From NCBI GenBank assembly GCA_965277025.1, contig OZ255706.1, positions 1 to 64,000 on the forward strand: DNA of 64,000 nucleotides, written 5' to 3'. Below the pieces are notes generated by a model. That model saw nothing but the letters and a program-made list of their open reading frames with translations, did not search any database and was not told where the DNA came from. Positions 1-6,743 of the stretch are shown here, in pieces. The stretch is from Methylomarinum sp965277025 (GTDB lineage Bacteria; Pseudomonadota; Gammaproteobacteria; Methylococcales; Methylomonadaceae). Numbering within the stretch: the first letter of the stretch is position 1; each line of letters begins with the position of its first letter. Position numbers and translations under genes: made by a program.

Positions 1-712
1 CTGGATAAAGCAGGTTATGCTGAAAGGTGGCCGCTCGCCACTGGCCGCGAAGATCACGCGGGTCGAGATCGATGCGCTCACGGCCCGGGTTGTTCAGTTC
101 CACGGCAGTGACATACAAACGCCCTGCCTGCCAGCTGGCCAGTGGCGTAGCCTTGATATAATGCCCACGGAGCAAATGGCGAATGGGCGTTCTGGATACT
201 GACACGCGATGAATGCCCGGCACTTTTTTGAGCAAGCGTTTCGGCGCATAAAGCTGATGGGCGGCAAAACGGGTCAAGGTAACATAGCCTGGCGCTTTGC
301 GGCGCTTGTGGGATTTTCGGGTGGCTTGTCTGCTGCTTCCCGTGGCAGGTTCATCCTGTTTGGGCAGAATGTCGACCGGCATCGCGGCATGTGTGGTCTT
401 TTTCGCCTGAAGATCGATCAGGTAGATGTGTTTGCCATTGATTTCCCGCACCTCGATACGCTGAGTCTCAAACGGTTCTTTGGCCAGCCAGTAAACCGTC
501 CCATGATTGATCTGGGTGCGGAGCTTCCCGGCCAATGCGGTGGGAATACCCGCCCGGACACCGGATGGAAATGACACCAGCCGTTCTTTACCAACAGGCA
601 ACGTGATTTTTAACGGATGCTTGTCCCAGAACAGCCGTTCAACCCGCTGCGCCGAAAAACCGGTCAGACTGACCGTTATCAATAAAAATAAAAGCGTGAA
701 ACGGTTAATCAC
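1..712 (-). CDS. ICE conjugation protein, TIGR03749 family (3' end beyond window)
   Basis: The minus strand reads open from a GTG at 712 to the window edge, about 237 codons. A GAGGAG ribosome site at 720-725 supports this start. The product begins with a signal peptide (hydrophobic residues 4-20, ending FSA). It then has a basic central stretch and a beta-rich C-terminal part, as in the TIGR03749 (PFL_4704-like) periplasmic proteins of GI-type integrative conjugative elements. It lies 17 bp after the TIGR03746-like gene in the order usual for these elements. Its exact role in the mating-pair channel is not known from sequence. The plus-strand reading frames over the same DNA are shadows. Confidence 0.8.
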   Translation of the reverse strand, partial: MINRFTLLFLLITVSLTGFSAQRVERLFWDKHPLKITLPVGKERLVSFPSGVRAGIPTALAGKLRTQINHGTVYWLAKEPFETQRIEVREINGKHIYLIDLQAKKTTHAAMPVDILPKQDEPATGSSRQATRKSHKRRKAPGYVTLTRFAAHQLYAPKRLLKKVPGIHRVSVSRTPIRHLLRGHYIKATPLASWQAGRLYVTAVELNNPGRERIDLDPRDLRGQWRAATFQHNLLYP

Positions 713-728
713 TGAAATTCTCCTCGGG

Positions 729-1403
729 TTATTCCGTTGAAGGGATGGTTGCGGTATCTGAAGTAGTTTCATCCGGGTTAAGGTCGCTTTCACCCAATTT
801 GGCAGGTCCCGGCGGTTGAAAACCATCGAGTGCCAGTCCCCAGGGGTTCTTTTCAGGATCGACATTAAAACGCACGACCCGGATCGGATAGCGGATTTTG
901 ATGTTTTTTACTTCCATGCCGCGGACAAATTCCTGAATATGAAAGTCCAGCCAGACCACCCAGGTGTTTGCATCGAGTATATCGACCCTGCGTTCTTCAA
1001 AGCCCTGGCCCGGAATGGGTTGTATAGCCCGGGTACGCCCGGCCAACTCCCCTTTTTGGCCGCGAATCTCCAGATCGTTTTTTAAATATTCCAGGTATTG
1101 AGGGGTTAAAAAGGCCGATAAATAAGAAATCTGTTTGCCGTAGTCATCAGCGCCGTTTTTATCCCAGCGGTTAAGTTGCTGAAAAATGTAACCGGCGAAG
1201 GCATAGACATTGGCGGGTGAAATGTCACCTGGTTTCAGGGACGCCCCGGAACGAATGTCCGGGGGTATATGAATGATAAGATCGCTTTTGGCGTTGTTCC
1301 AGCCCCGCCACAACAGCAGGTTGATTAACACCAGAACACCAGTCACCGCTCTCAGTGTGGTGATATGCGATTTTAATGATGTGTTGAGATCCTGATAGCG
1401 CAT
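729..1403 (-). CDS. ICE conjugation protein, TIGR03746 family (VirB8-like)
   Basis: This 224-residue protein has a short cytoplasmic N-terminus, one membrane segment (about residues 18-32, VLVLINLLLWRGW) and a long periplasmic part. That is the layout of VirB8/TraE-type inner-membrane assembly factors, and the sequence fits the PFL_4703/TIGR03746 family of integrative conjugative elements. The C-terminus is rich in Pro, Thr and Ser. It sits between the TIGR03750 and TIGR03749 genes with very short gaps, so it is probably in one transcript with them. The function within the type IV secretion channel is inferred from family and neighbours. Confidence 0.85.
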   Translation of the reverse strand: MRYQDLNTSLKSHITTLRAVTGVLVLINLLLWRGWNNAKSDLIIHIPPDIRSGASLKPGDISPANVYAFAGYIFQQLNRWDKNGADDYGKQISYLSAFLTPQYLEYLKNDLEIRGQKGELAGRTRAIQPIPGQGFEERRVDILDANTWVVWLDFHIQEFVRGMEVKNIKIRYPIRVVRFNVDPEKNPWGLALDGFQPPGPAKLGESDLNPDETTSDTATIPSTE

Positions 1404-1409
1404 AAAGGG

Positions 1410-1784
1410 TTATTTGGGTCGGTTAAAAGAAAGGCGGGTTCGGCCCAGATCCCAGTGGCCACCGCGTAAAATCAATGCGGACTTTTTCAGTCCGGTTTTA
1501 TGAAAGAAAATCTTCAGTTTTTGCTGGTAGTAATAATCCGGCCTGCCGCGTTTGATGCGCTGGAACAAAGTGGAACCAGAAAAGACCGTGGCCAGAACCC
1601 ACAGGGCGGAAAAGCCCAGGCCCATCATCACCGCCCCGAACAAGGCGGCGATAATGAAACTGAGCGGCAGCCAGAACAGCACCGCGCACAATAAAATCAT
1701 GCCCAGCTCGCTGTTGGTGCTGCCCCGGAAGATGACCGGCTCCGGATTGCGCCGGTCAGCCAGTGTTTCGGTTTGATGCTCCAT
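1410..1784 (-). CDS. ICE membrane protein, TIGR03750 family (VirB3/TraL-like)
   Basis: This 124-residue protein has a hydrophobic hairpin at about residues 28-72 followed by a basic tail (RIKRGRPDYYYQQ). This is the usual form of the TIGR03750 conjugal-transfer family and resembles VirB3/TraL inner-membrane subunits. The ATG at 1784 lies 3 bp after the stop codon of the upstream pilin-like gene, so the two are probably translationally coupled. Confidence 0.85.
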   Translation of the reverse strand: MEHQTETLADRRNPEPVIFRGSTNSELGMILLCAVLFWLPLSFIIAALFGAVMMGLGFSALWVLATVFSGSTLFQRIKRGRPDYYYQQKLKIFFHKTGLKKSALILRGGHWDLGRTRLSFNRPK

Positions 1785-1787
1785 CAG

Positions 1788-2138
1788 TTACACAATCGTG
1801 TTAGCCGCTTCGGTGAGCAGATAACTGATAAAGACCATGACTCCTGCGGCGACAATCGCGGTCAGGCCCACTTCGCCCCATTCCGCTCGTCCTGCTCTGG
1901 CTTCGTTGAACTTGGCAATGGTGATCCACGCGAACCATAAAAACGCCACGGTCGCCAGTACCAGACCGATCACCAGTCCAGCATCTTTCGAATAGCCTTT
2001 GATGAGCGACAGCCAGTCGCCTTTAGGTTGACCGGTACTGGGGGCGACAGGCGTTGGCAGTGCCGCCTGCACATTGAAACTGGCACTTGTCAGCCAGGTG
2101 TATAACGCGATAAAAGGTTTTGATAAGTGTTTTCTCAC
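1788..2138 (-). CDS. ICE membrane protein, TIGR03745 family (pilin/VirB2-like)
   Basis: I place the start at the GTG at 2138 because a GAGGAA ribosome site lies directly upstream (about 2145-2150). The longer reading to 2288 runs into the neighbouring gene. The 116-residue product has a signal-like N-terminus ending near NVQAALPTP, then two membrane segments (about residues 50-70 and 92-110). That is the arrangement of TIGR03745 proteins, thought to act like VirB2 pilins in GI-type elements. It is flanked by the TIGR03758 and TIGR03750 genes in conserved order. Confidence 0.8.
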   Translation of the reverse strand: MRKHLSKPFIALYTWLTSASFNVQAALPTPVAPSTGQPKGDWLSLIKGYSKDAGLVIGLVLATVAFLWFAWITIAKFNEARAGRAEWGEVGLTAIVAAGVMVFISYLLTEAANTIV

Positions 2139-2155
2139 TGTTTTTTCCTCGTCAA

Positions 2156-2392
2156 TCAGGTTGTGATAAAAAAGCCGATAATAAGGGCGACAAGCGCCGC
2201 CCGGATGGTAATAAATAAAAAGTCGTAAAAATCTCCTTGCCCGTTCTTCCACGAGCGTAGTTGCGAATAAGCGATCCAGGCCAGCCATAACAGATAGATG
2301 ACGGCGAGGATTCCGGCGATCAGCTTCAACACGACAGCCGGTGCAAAACCGCCGGTTGAGTTGCTGAACGCCGAAATTTGAGCTGAGGTCAT
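2156..2392 (-). CDS. ICE membrane protein, TIGR03758 family
   Basis: This 78-residue protein has two membrane segments (about residues 18-42 and 58-76) separated by a short polar loop (SQLRSWKNGQGDFYD). It matches the form of the TIGR03758 (PFL_4701-like) family of integrative conjugative elements. The ATG at 2392 has a GAGGA site about seven bases upstream. The small palindromic element at 2405-2531 separates it from the RAQPRD gene and may reduce read-through from that gene. Confidence 0.8.
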   Translation of the reverse strand: MTSAQISAFSNSTGGFAPAVVLKLIAGILAVIYLLWLAWIAYSQLRSWKNGQGDFYDFLFITIRAALVALIIGFFITT

Positions 2393-2404
2393 AACGGTGT
2401 CCTC

Positions 2405-2531
2405 TTAACAGGCTGTTGAAAAACTGAATTTAACCACTAGAACACCACAATATATAGTGATAGATAAAAAAATAAAACACCAGATGTGGTGTTTAAGTTT
2501 TCAATTTTTGTAAAAATCAACAACCTGTTAA
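2405..2531. repeat. MITE-like nested palindrome
   Basis: The ends TTAACAGGCTGTTGA (2405-2419) and TCAACAACCTGTTAA (2517-2531) are inverted repeats with one mismatch. Inside them AACACCAC (2441-2448) pairs with GTGGTGTT (2486-2493). The 127-bp unit is AT-rich and has no coding capacity. It lies inside an otherwise tight gene order, so it is probably a miniature inverted-repeat element. Its right end supplies the stop codon of the RAQPRD gene. The same 15-base end recurs, inverted, at 29494-29508. Confidence 0.65.
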
Positions 2532-2821
2532 TGACGGTAATCGCCCTTCAACGGCGGAAAATGCGGGGGATGGGTTTGGGGGGCATACAAATGTTCGGTA
2601 ATACCGGCTTTGATGCGCTGTAAGTCCAACAGCAGCCAGTCGTACTGAAAGCGGATGCGGCTGTCAGGATCGGCCTGGGAGCGAGCTTCATTGATCAACG
2701 GTTTAATGGCGTCCAGTTCATGGATGATTTTGGCCAGAGCCTCCCGTTCGGCATCGGTGTCGGCAAATGTGGCGGCTGGAAGCCCGAGTAAACAGGCGAG
2801 AACCAGAGCTTTTGCTTGCAT
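2528..2821 (-). CDS. RAQPRD-family ICE protein
   Basis: The ATG at 2821 is preferred over the one at 2836 because AAGGGGA lies at good spacing before it. The 97-residue product has a signal peptide (about residues 1-18, ending ATFA). The mature part matches the RAQPRD family of integrative-element proteins, with the signature region RSQADPDSRIRFQYDWL. Such proteins are found at the head of this transfer gene block. Function is unknown. The stop codon lies in the end of the neighbouring palindromic element, so the last residues may have been altered by its insertion. Confidence 0.75.
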   Translation of the reverse strand: MQAKALVLACLLGLPAATFADTDAEREALAKIIHELDAIKPLINEARSQADPDSRIRFQYDWLLLDLQRIKAGITEHLYAPQTHPPHFPPLKGDYRH

Positions 2822-2889
2822 AAATGTCCCCTTCAAAAAAACAATTAACTTGAGGGGGATTATTTTGAAATTGTCAAAAAAAAGCTATG

Positions 2890-2921
2890 AAAAACCGTCC
2901 TCAGATTTCAGACGGTTTTTT
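2890..2921. terminator. Bidirectional terminator left of the toxin-antitoxin cassette
   Basis: AAAAACCGTC (2890-2899) pairs with GACGGTTTTT (2912-2921) around the loop CTCAGATTTCA, with A and T runs on the two sides, so it can act in both directions. A nearly identical hairpin with the same loop is at 3534-3567, on the other side of the RelB/RelE cassette. Confidence 0.7.
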
Positions 2922-2949
2922 ATGCGTTTTTACGCAGCGAGTATTGGGC

Positions 2950-2980
2950 AATGTATAATATGAATACAGCTATTCATTAT
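2950..2980. promoter_or_regulatory. Promoter/operator region of the RelB/RelE pair
   Basis: An imperfect palindrome (ATAAT-AT-GAATA, spacer CAGC, TATTCATTAT) lies directly ahead of the antitoxin gene and overlaps an AT-rich possible -10 region. Ribbon-helix-helix antitoxins usually repress their own promoter at such sites, so autoregulation is likely. The exact promoter is not resolved. Confidence 0.4.
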
Positions 2981-2991
2981 TGGAGAGTGTT

Positions 2992-3219
2992 ATGGCGACA
3001 TCAGTCAGATTAAATCCTGAAATTGCGCAAAGGCTGAATGATTTGGCCGCCAAAACAGGCCGGTCAAAAGCCTTTTATTTGCGTGAAATTATCGAAGCCG
3101 GGCTTACCGATATGGAAGATTATTATTTGGCGGCCAATACGCTTGAGCGAGTCAGAAAAGGTGAGGAAGCCGTTTATTCGTTAGACGAGGTGGAAAAGTC
3201 GCTTGGCCTGGACGATTGA
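2992..3219 (+). CDS. Type II antitoxin, ribbon-helix-helix (RelB/CopG-like)
   Basis: This 75-residue protein starts with a beta strand (ATSVRLN) followed by two helices (AQRLNDLAAKTGRSKAFYL), the ribbon-helix-helix DNA-binding fold. The acidic C-terminus (DEVEKSLGLDD) would wrap the toxin. The ATG at 2992 is chosen because GGAGAG precedes it. It overlaps the RelE-type gene by 17 bp, the usual coupling of such pairs. The pair is independent of the conjugation genes, points the other way, and is bounded by matching terminators. Confidence 0.85.
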   Translation: MATSVRLNPEIAQRLNDLAAKTGRSKAFYLREIIEAGLTDMEDYYLAANTLERVRKGEEAVYSLDEVEKSLGLDD

Positions 3220-3469
3220 AATTACCGGTACGGCCAAAAAACAACTGGCAAAACCGGACAAAAAAGAGGCCAGGCGAATTATGCGTTTCATCAAAGAGCG
3301 CTTATCGGTGCAGGATGATCCGCGTAACACAGGAAAAATGCTAAAAGGGCCGCTGGGTGGATTATGGCGTTATCGAGTAGGTGACAACCGAATTATCTGT
3401 GATATTCAAGATGACGTGTTGTGCGTCCTGGTTTTGAAAGTTGGAAAACGCAGCGAGGTTTATCGGTGA
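3203..3469 (+). CDS. Type II toxin, RelE/ParE family
   Basis: This 88-residue product has the RelE/ParE fold signatures: a first strand and helix TIEITGTAKKQLAKPDKK, the central GGLWRYRVGDNRIICDI, and the closing VLVLKVGKRSEVY. RelE members cut mRNA on the ribosome. The basic and aromatic C-terminal residues (KVGKR...VY) fit that type. The start is a TTG at 3203 inside the antitoxin gene, with GAGGTGG about nine bases before it. The antitoxin directly upstream supports the assignment. Confidence 0.85.
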   Translation: MAWTIEITGTAKKQLAKPDKKEARRIMRFIKERLSVQDDPRNTGKMLKGPLGGLWRYRVGDNRIICDIQDDVLCVLVLKVGKRSEVYR

Positions 3470-3533
3470 AAAAATTCCAGCTAAAGCAGCTTGTGGTTGT
3501 TAAGTTAACGGGGATTCTTTTAAAAGAGTCGAT

Positions 3534-3567
3534 AAAAAACCATCCTCAGATTTCAGACGGTTTTTTT
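3534..3567. terminator. Terminator right of the toxin-antitoxin cassette
   Basis: AAAAAACCATC (3534-3544) pairs with GACGGTTTTTT with one mismatch, followed by T residues. The loop and right arm (CTCAGATTTCAGACGGTTTT) are identical to those of the hairpin at 2890-2921, so the cassette lies between two direct copies of this terminator. Confidence 0.65.
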
Positions 3568-3602
3568 CACCATCGGCTCGGTAAAGTTGGGCGACAATTT
3601 GA

Positions 3603-3618
3603 ATTAATCATGATTAAT
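3603..3618. promoter_or_regulatory. Perfect 16-bp palindrome, probable antitoxin operator
   Basis: ATTAATCATGATTAAT is a perfect palindrome about 43 bp before the second antitoxin start. Related half-sites (TGATTAGTTATGACTA) follow it. Placement just before a CopG-like antitoxin suggests the autorepression operator of that broken pair. Confidence 0.45.
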
Positions 3619-3660
3619 CAGTATGATTAGTTATGACTAAAGATGGAGGATCGAATATAT

Positions 3661-3929
3661 GGCCAATTCCAATACTAAAGTCGTGACCGCGCATGTCCCT
3701 CTCCAGCTGGCCGACAAAAGTAGATCAATTAGCTAACCGTCTGGAACGTTCGCGAGGGTGGATTGTCAAGCAGGCATTATCCGCCTGGGTTGATCAGGAA
3801 GAACGGTATCGTTTGACACTTGAAGCACTGGCGGATGTGGATGCGGGTAATGTTATCGATCATCAAAAAGTTCAAGCCTGGGCTGATAGCCTGGATACGA
3901 ATCAACCACTCTCCATCCCCAATAAATGA
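3661..3929 (+). pseudogene. CopG-like antitoxin, frameshifted
   Basis: A ribosome site (GGAGG) precedes the ATG at 3661. The reading frame MANSNTKVVTAHVPLQLADK breaks at about 3716-3720, where GACAAAAGTAGAT has one A too many. Removing one A restores VDQLANRLERSRGWIVKQAL and a full product of about 88 residues with a ribbon-helix-helix N-terminus. Either the gene is dead or a base-calling error adds one A. The 3' end overlaps a toxin start as ATGA, the usual coupling. Confidence 0.7.
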
Positions 3930-3966
3930 AACTGCAATGGACAAGCAAAGCACTCTCTGACCTGAC
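3926..3966 (+). pseudogene. 5' stub of a ParE/RelE-type toxin gene
   Basis: ATG at 3926 overlaps the antitoxin stop. The first 13 codons (MKLQWTSKALSDL) resemble the N-terminus of ParE/RelE toxins, after which the sequence turns into the reverse strand of pglZ at about 3965-3968. The toxin is therefore lost by the same junction that truncated pglZ. Only the stub remains, so the assignment rests on a short stretch plus the antitoxin upstream. Confidence 0.55.
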
Positions 3967-3967
3967 A

Positions 3968-5395
3968 CATAGAGAGCGCAGGTTCAAGATTGGCGTCAAA
4001 GCGATCTTCCCGGCGAATCAGACTTAGTAATTCATCACCAATTTCATAGCACAAGGCATCCGAAATAATCACATAAACCTTTTTATCCTTATTTAAGAAT
4101 GGCTGAACACAGCGGTGAAAGAAGTCCTTTTGCAGCAGCACCGGAGGTGCGGCCCATCGGTTGGCAGCATCGACATAACCCTGCCAACGATCATTCAGCT
4201 TCAGCAGATAATTGTTTGAATACAGGTTTTCAATCTGCTCGATTAATGCCCCCATCAGGGTTGACTGTCCTGAACGGCGAACATGGTACACAACCTTCCG
4301 GTAGAGCTGATCGAGCCGGAACCATGAATGAGAATAACGCTCTACGCCATCAGCCAAAGAGACCATGTCCAATGTGGTCTCATCGAGCAGTTGAACAAAC
4401 TGCGCCGCATAGTCCACCGCCTCGTAGAGATGCCGGAAGTCCTGATACCAGTGCCCCTGGCGTCGCTGGCGGGCCCAAAGCGCCACGTCGCCGGTGAAGA
4501 CCGTCCTATCCACCACATTTCTAACCAACTCGCTGATGATCTTTTTATCAATCAACCGGAAATAATCCAGATCAATCAGCGTACGGAAATCCCTGCTGTT
4601 GAGATCCTGCTCGATACCAAGCAGATCCGCACACTCATCAGAGAGGGATTCAAAGGACGCCTCATACTGACGGCTGTCTTTCCATCGCTTCAGAAACACC
4701 AATGAATCCGAAGCCAGAAGTACCTCCCCATCTGTGCCCATGGCATAGCATGATTTGAACAGCTCGATGACAAAATCCCGGATACCGGGTGATTCAGACT
4801 GATAGCCATAGGTCCGCTTCATCTGCCCCCAGAGAAAGGCATCCAGACCACAGCGGGTTATCAGTTTGAACTTGTCATCGCGCCCTTCAGACAGCTCCGC
4901 CAGCAGACTCTCCAACACCGTGTCCAGTCTGGGTTCAGCACTGGTACACACACCCAGCATCTTCAGCCGAACCATCCCGGGGGTATCATCAGGTTTCAGT
5001 AAACGTTTCAGACTTTCCTTGCGCTTGACTGCTTTAAAGAACTCCTCATGGGCCTGCACCACATCGGCAAATTCGAGCCCCAACTCCAGCTCGCTTAGCC
5101 ATAGCCCGACCTGGTCGGTACGGAACTCGCCCTGTGCAAGCTGCACATCCAGGAGCCAGTTATCAAGGTATTCAGGCTGCGGCCCTTCACGATAGAGCAA
5201 AAACTTCTGTTCCGTCTCCTCACGTAACAGGCGATATTTCACCCCGAACTCGTTGTTGGCAAGTTCCAGTTTCTCGATTCCCGGCAGCTCAAGCGCCTCA
5301 AAATCACTACGCAACTCTTTTTTCGCGTCATACCAGAAGATGATGCGGTGGCGTTCGAAGAGTTTGGTCAGGGCTTGGGCGATGCGATCATTCAT
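3968..5395 (-). pseudogene. pglZ: BREX phosphatase-like protein PglZ, 3'-truncated
   Basis: The N-terminal 475 residues match type A PglZ of BREX-1 phage-defence systems: start MNDRIAQALTKLFERHRIIF, the conserved LANNEFGVKYRLL, and the beginning of the alkaline-phosphatase-like PglZ domain (VYVIISDALCYEIGDELL). The protein is cut right after LEPALSM, where the catalytic domain should go on for several hundred residues. The frame then runs by chance through toxin/antitoxin DNA to 3902. No other BREX gene is in the window. The upstream side is also broken, by an IS4 fragment at 5459. The remnant should be inactive. Confidence 0.85.
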
Positions 5396-5458
5396 GGAAT
5401 AAAACTTGAACCACGAATGGACATGAATGGATACAAATGTTGTGTTTGGATAATTTAT

Positions 5459-5866
5459 CTGTACATGACAAAAATTAACTTATGACAAATGAGTCTCATG
5501 TATTCCAGTGACAAAAGGTATGGGTTGCAAAAGAGCAATCACTTTTCTAATCATCCTTTTTGATTGAGATAAGACATTAAACAACGTTGAGCGGATACAA
5601 TCTAATCCATATCGAAACAGGCTTTGCGCGAGCCGCTGATGTGTTTTGGTTTTTATTGGTAACTCGCAATCATGTTTCCATTCGCCTGCTTTATGTGACC
5701 AACAGAAAGCAATAACGGGAAGTACCAACAATTTTTTGATCCGAAGATAACCGACTACACGCGTTTCCTCAAGTTTGAATCCCCGTCCTTTTAAACAGCC
5801 GAAAAGCGTTTCGATTTCCCAACGCAAGCCATAAATTTTAATCGCATCAGGGTTCAAATGCTGACA
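5459..5866 (-). mobile_element. IS4-family element fragment (transposase C-terminus)
   Basis: The right terminal sequence CTGTACATGAC begins at 5459, lacking the outer CT seen in complete copies. The DNA matches the last roughly 400 bp of the copies at 21495, 28195 and 33133, in opposite orientation. It encodes the last 125 transposase residues (stop at 5480), including the YREK signature region, here with GCLK instead of GGLK. At about 5866 it is cut by an IS256 fragment, so it is not mobile. Confidence 0.85.
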
Positions 5867-6616
5867 TAGGGGGTGATCAAGACGCGGATTGACAGGAAGG
5901 CCACCAATATCTCCGTTCTCGCAGCCATCGGCGTTCGTAGAGATGGGCAGAAGGTCTTGTTATCACTGATGAACATGGGCGGCGAGAGCGCCTCCGCCTG
6001 GCGTCAGTTCATCAATAATCTGGATGCGCGCGGGCTGCAGCGGCCCGAATTTGTCATCGTGGACGGAGCGCCGGGACTGGAGGCCGCTCTCGTTGCCCTC
6101 CGGGGCGAAGACCTGCCGATCCAGAAGTGCACGGTGCACAAGCATCGCAACCTTCTGGCCAAGGCTCCCAAGCGTATGCACGATGAACTGGCCGAGGATT
6201 ACCGCGACATGATCTACGCCAAAACGGTGAATGAAATTGCCACCCGCCGCAAGGCATTTCTGCGAAAATGGCGGCTGAAATGCAAGGCCGTCGCTGACAG
6301 CCTGGAAGAAGCAGGAGATAAGCTGTTCACCTTCACGCGCCTGCCACAAGGCCAGTGGAAATCGGCCAGAACGACAAATGCGATCGAACGCCTGAACGAG
6401 GAATTCCGCCGCCGCATCCAGACCCGGACCGTGCCAATGCTGCTCCGGGCCCTGATGGCCTCGGGGCAGATCGTCATGCGAAAGGTCGATGGCCGGGAAA
6501 CGCTCGCTCAGCCCGTCGCCGACGCCACCCTTGACCAAGCCGCCTGACCGGCGCATAACTCAACCCGCCCGGAGGTGCCTGAAATCAATTTCCACAACTT
6601 TCGAGACACAACCTAA
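5867..6616 (+). mobile_element. IS256-family element fragment (transposase 3' part)
   Basis: The open frame 5873-6547 (224 residues, accidental GTG start) matches the C-terminal half of mutator-type IS256 transposases. It shows the region after the first catalytic Asp, a second Asp in VIVDGAPGLEAAL, the QKCTVHKHRNLL motif, and a catalytic Glu in TTNAIERLNEEFRRR. The GC content is clearly higher than in the neighbouring IS4 fragment. The 5' half and left end are missing; the right end probably lies near 6600-6616 (CGAGACACAACC). The longer minus-strand frame here is a shadow. Confidence 0.85.
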
Positions 6617-6726
6617 AGCGTTTCGGCTTTTCGTTGAAACACTTGTCATGCCCTGCCAGTGAGGCAGCGATTGCGCAGCAATGGCGTTCACTGGCAGGGC
6701 ATGATCCAATATTAAGTCGAAACGCT
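6617..6726. repeat. Nested palindromic repeat after the giant gene
   Basis: AGCGTTTCG (6617-6625) pairs with CGAAACGCT (6718-6726). Inside it CATGCCCTGCCAGTGA (6647-6662) pairs perfectly with TCACTGGCAGGGCATG (6688-6703). The 110-bp unit has no coding sense and sits 17 bp after the giant gene's stop codon. It is either a MITE/REP-type element or a strong terminator-like structure for that gene. No T tract follows, so the mobile-repeat reading is favoured. Confidence 0.6.
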
Positions 6727-6743
6727 ATTAAGACAGTGGCACC

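Noticed and set aside
17..740. Three plus-strand reading frames at the left edge
   Set aside because: The minus strand carries one continuous conjugation gene with start, ribosome site and signal peptide; the plus frames are shadows.
3902..3967. Last 20 or so residues of the pglZ reading frame
   Set aside because: They are the antisense of the antitoxin/toxin pair after the junction, not PglZ sequence.
5963..6556. 197-residue minus-strand frame over the IS256 fragment
   Set aside because: The plus strand encodes clear IS256 motifs, so the minus frame is a high-GC shadow.
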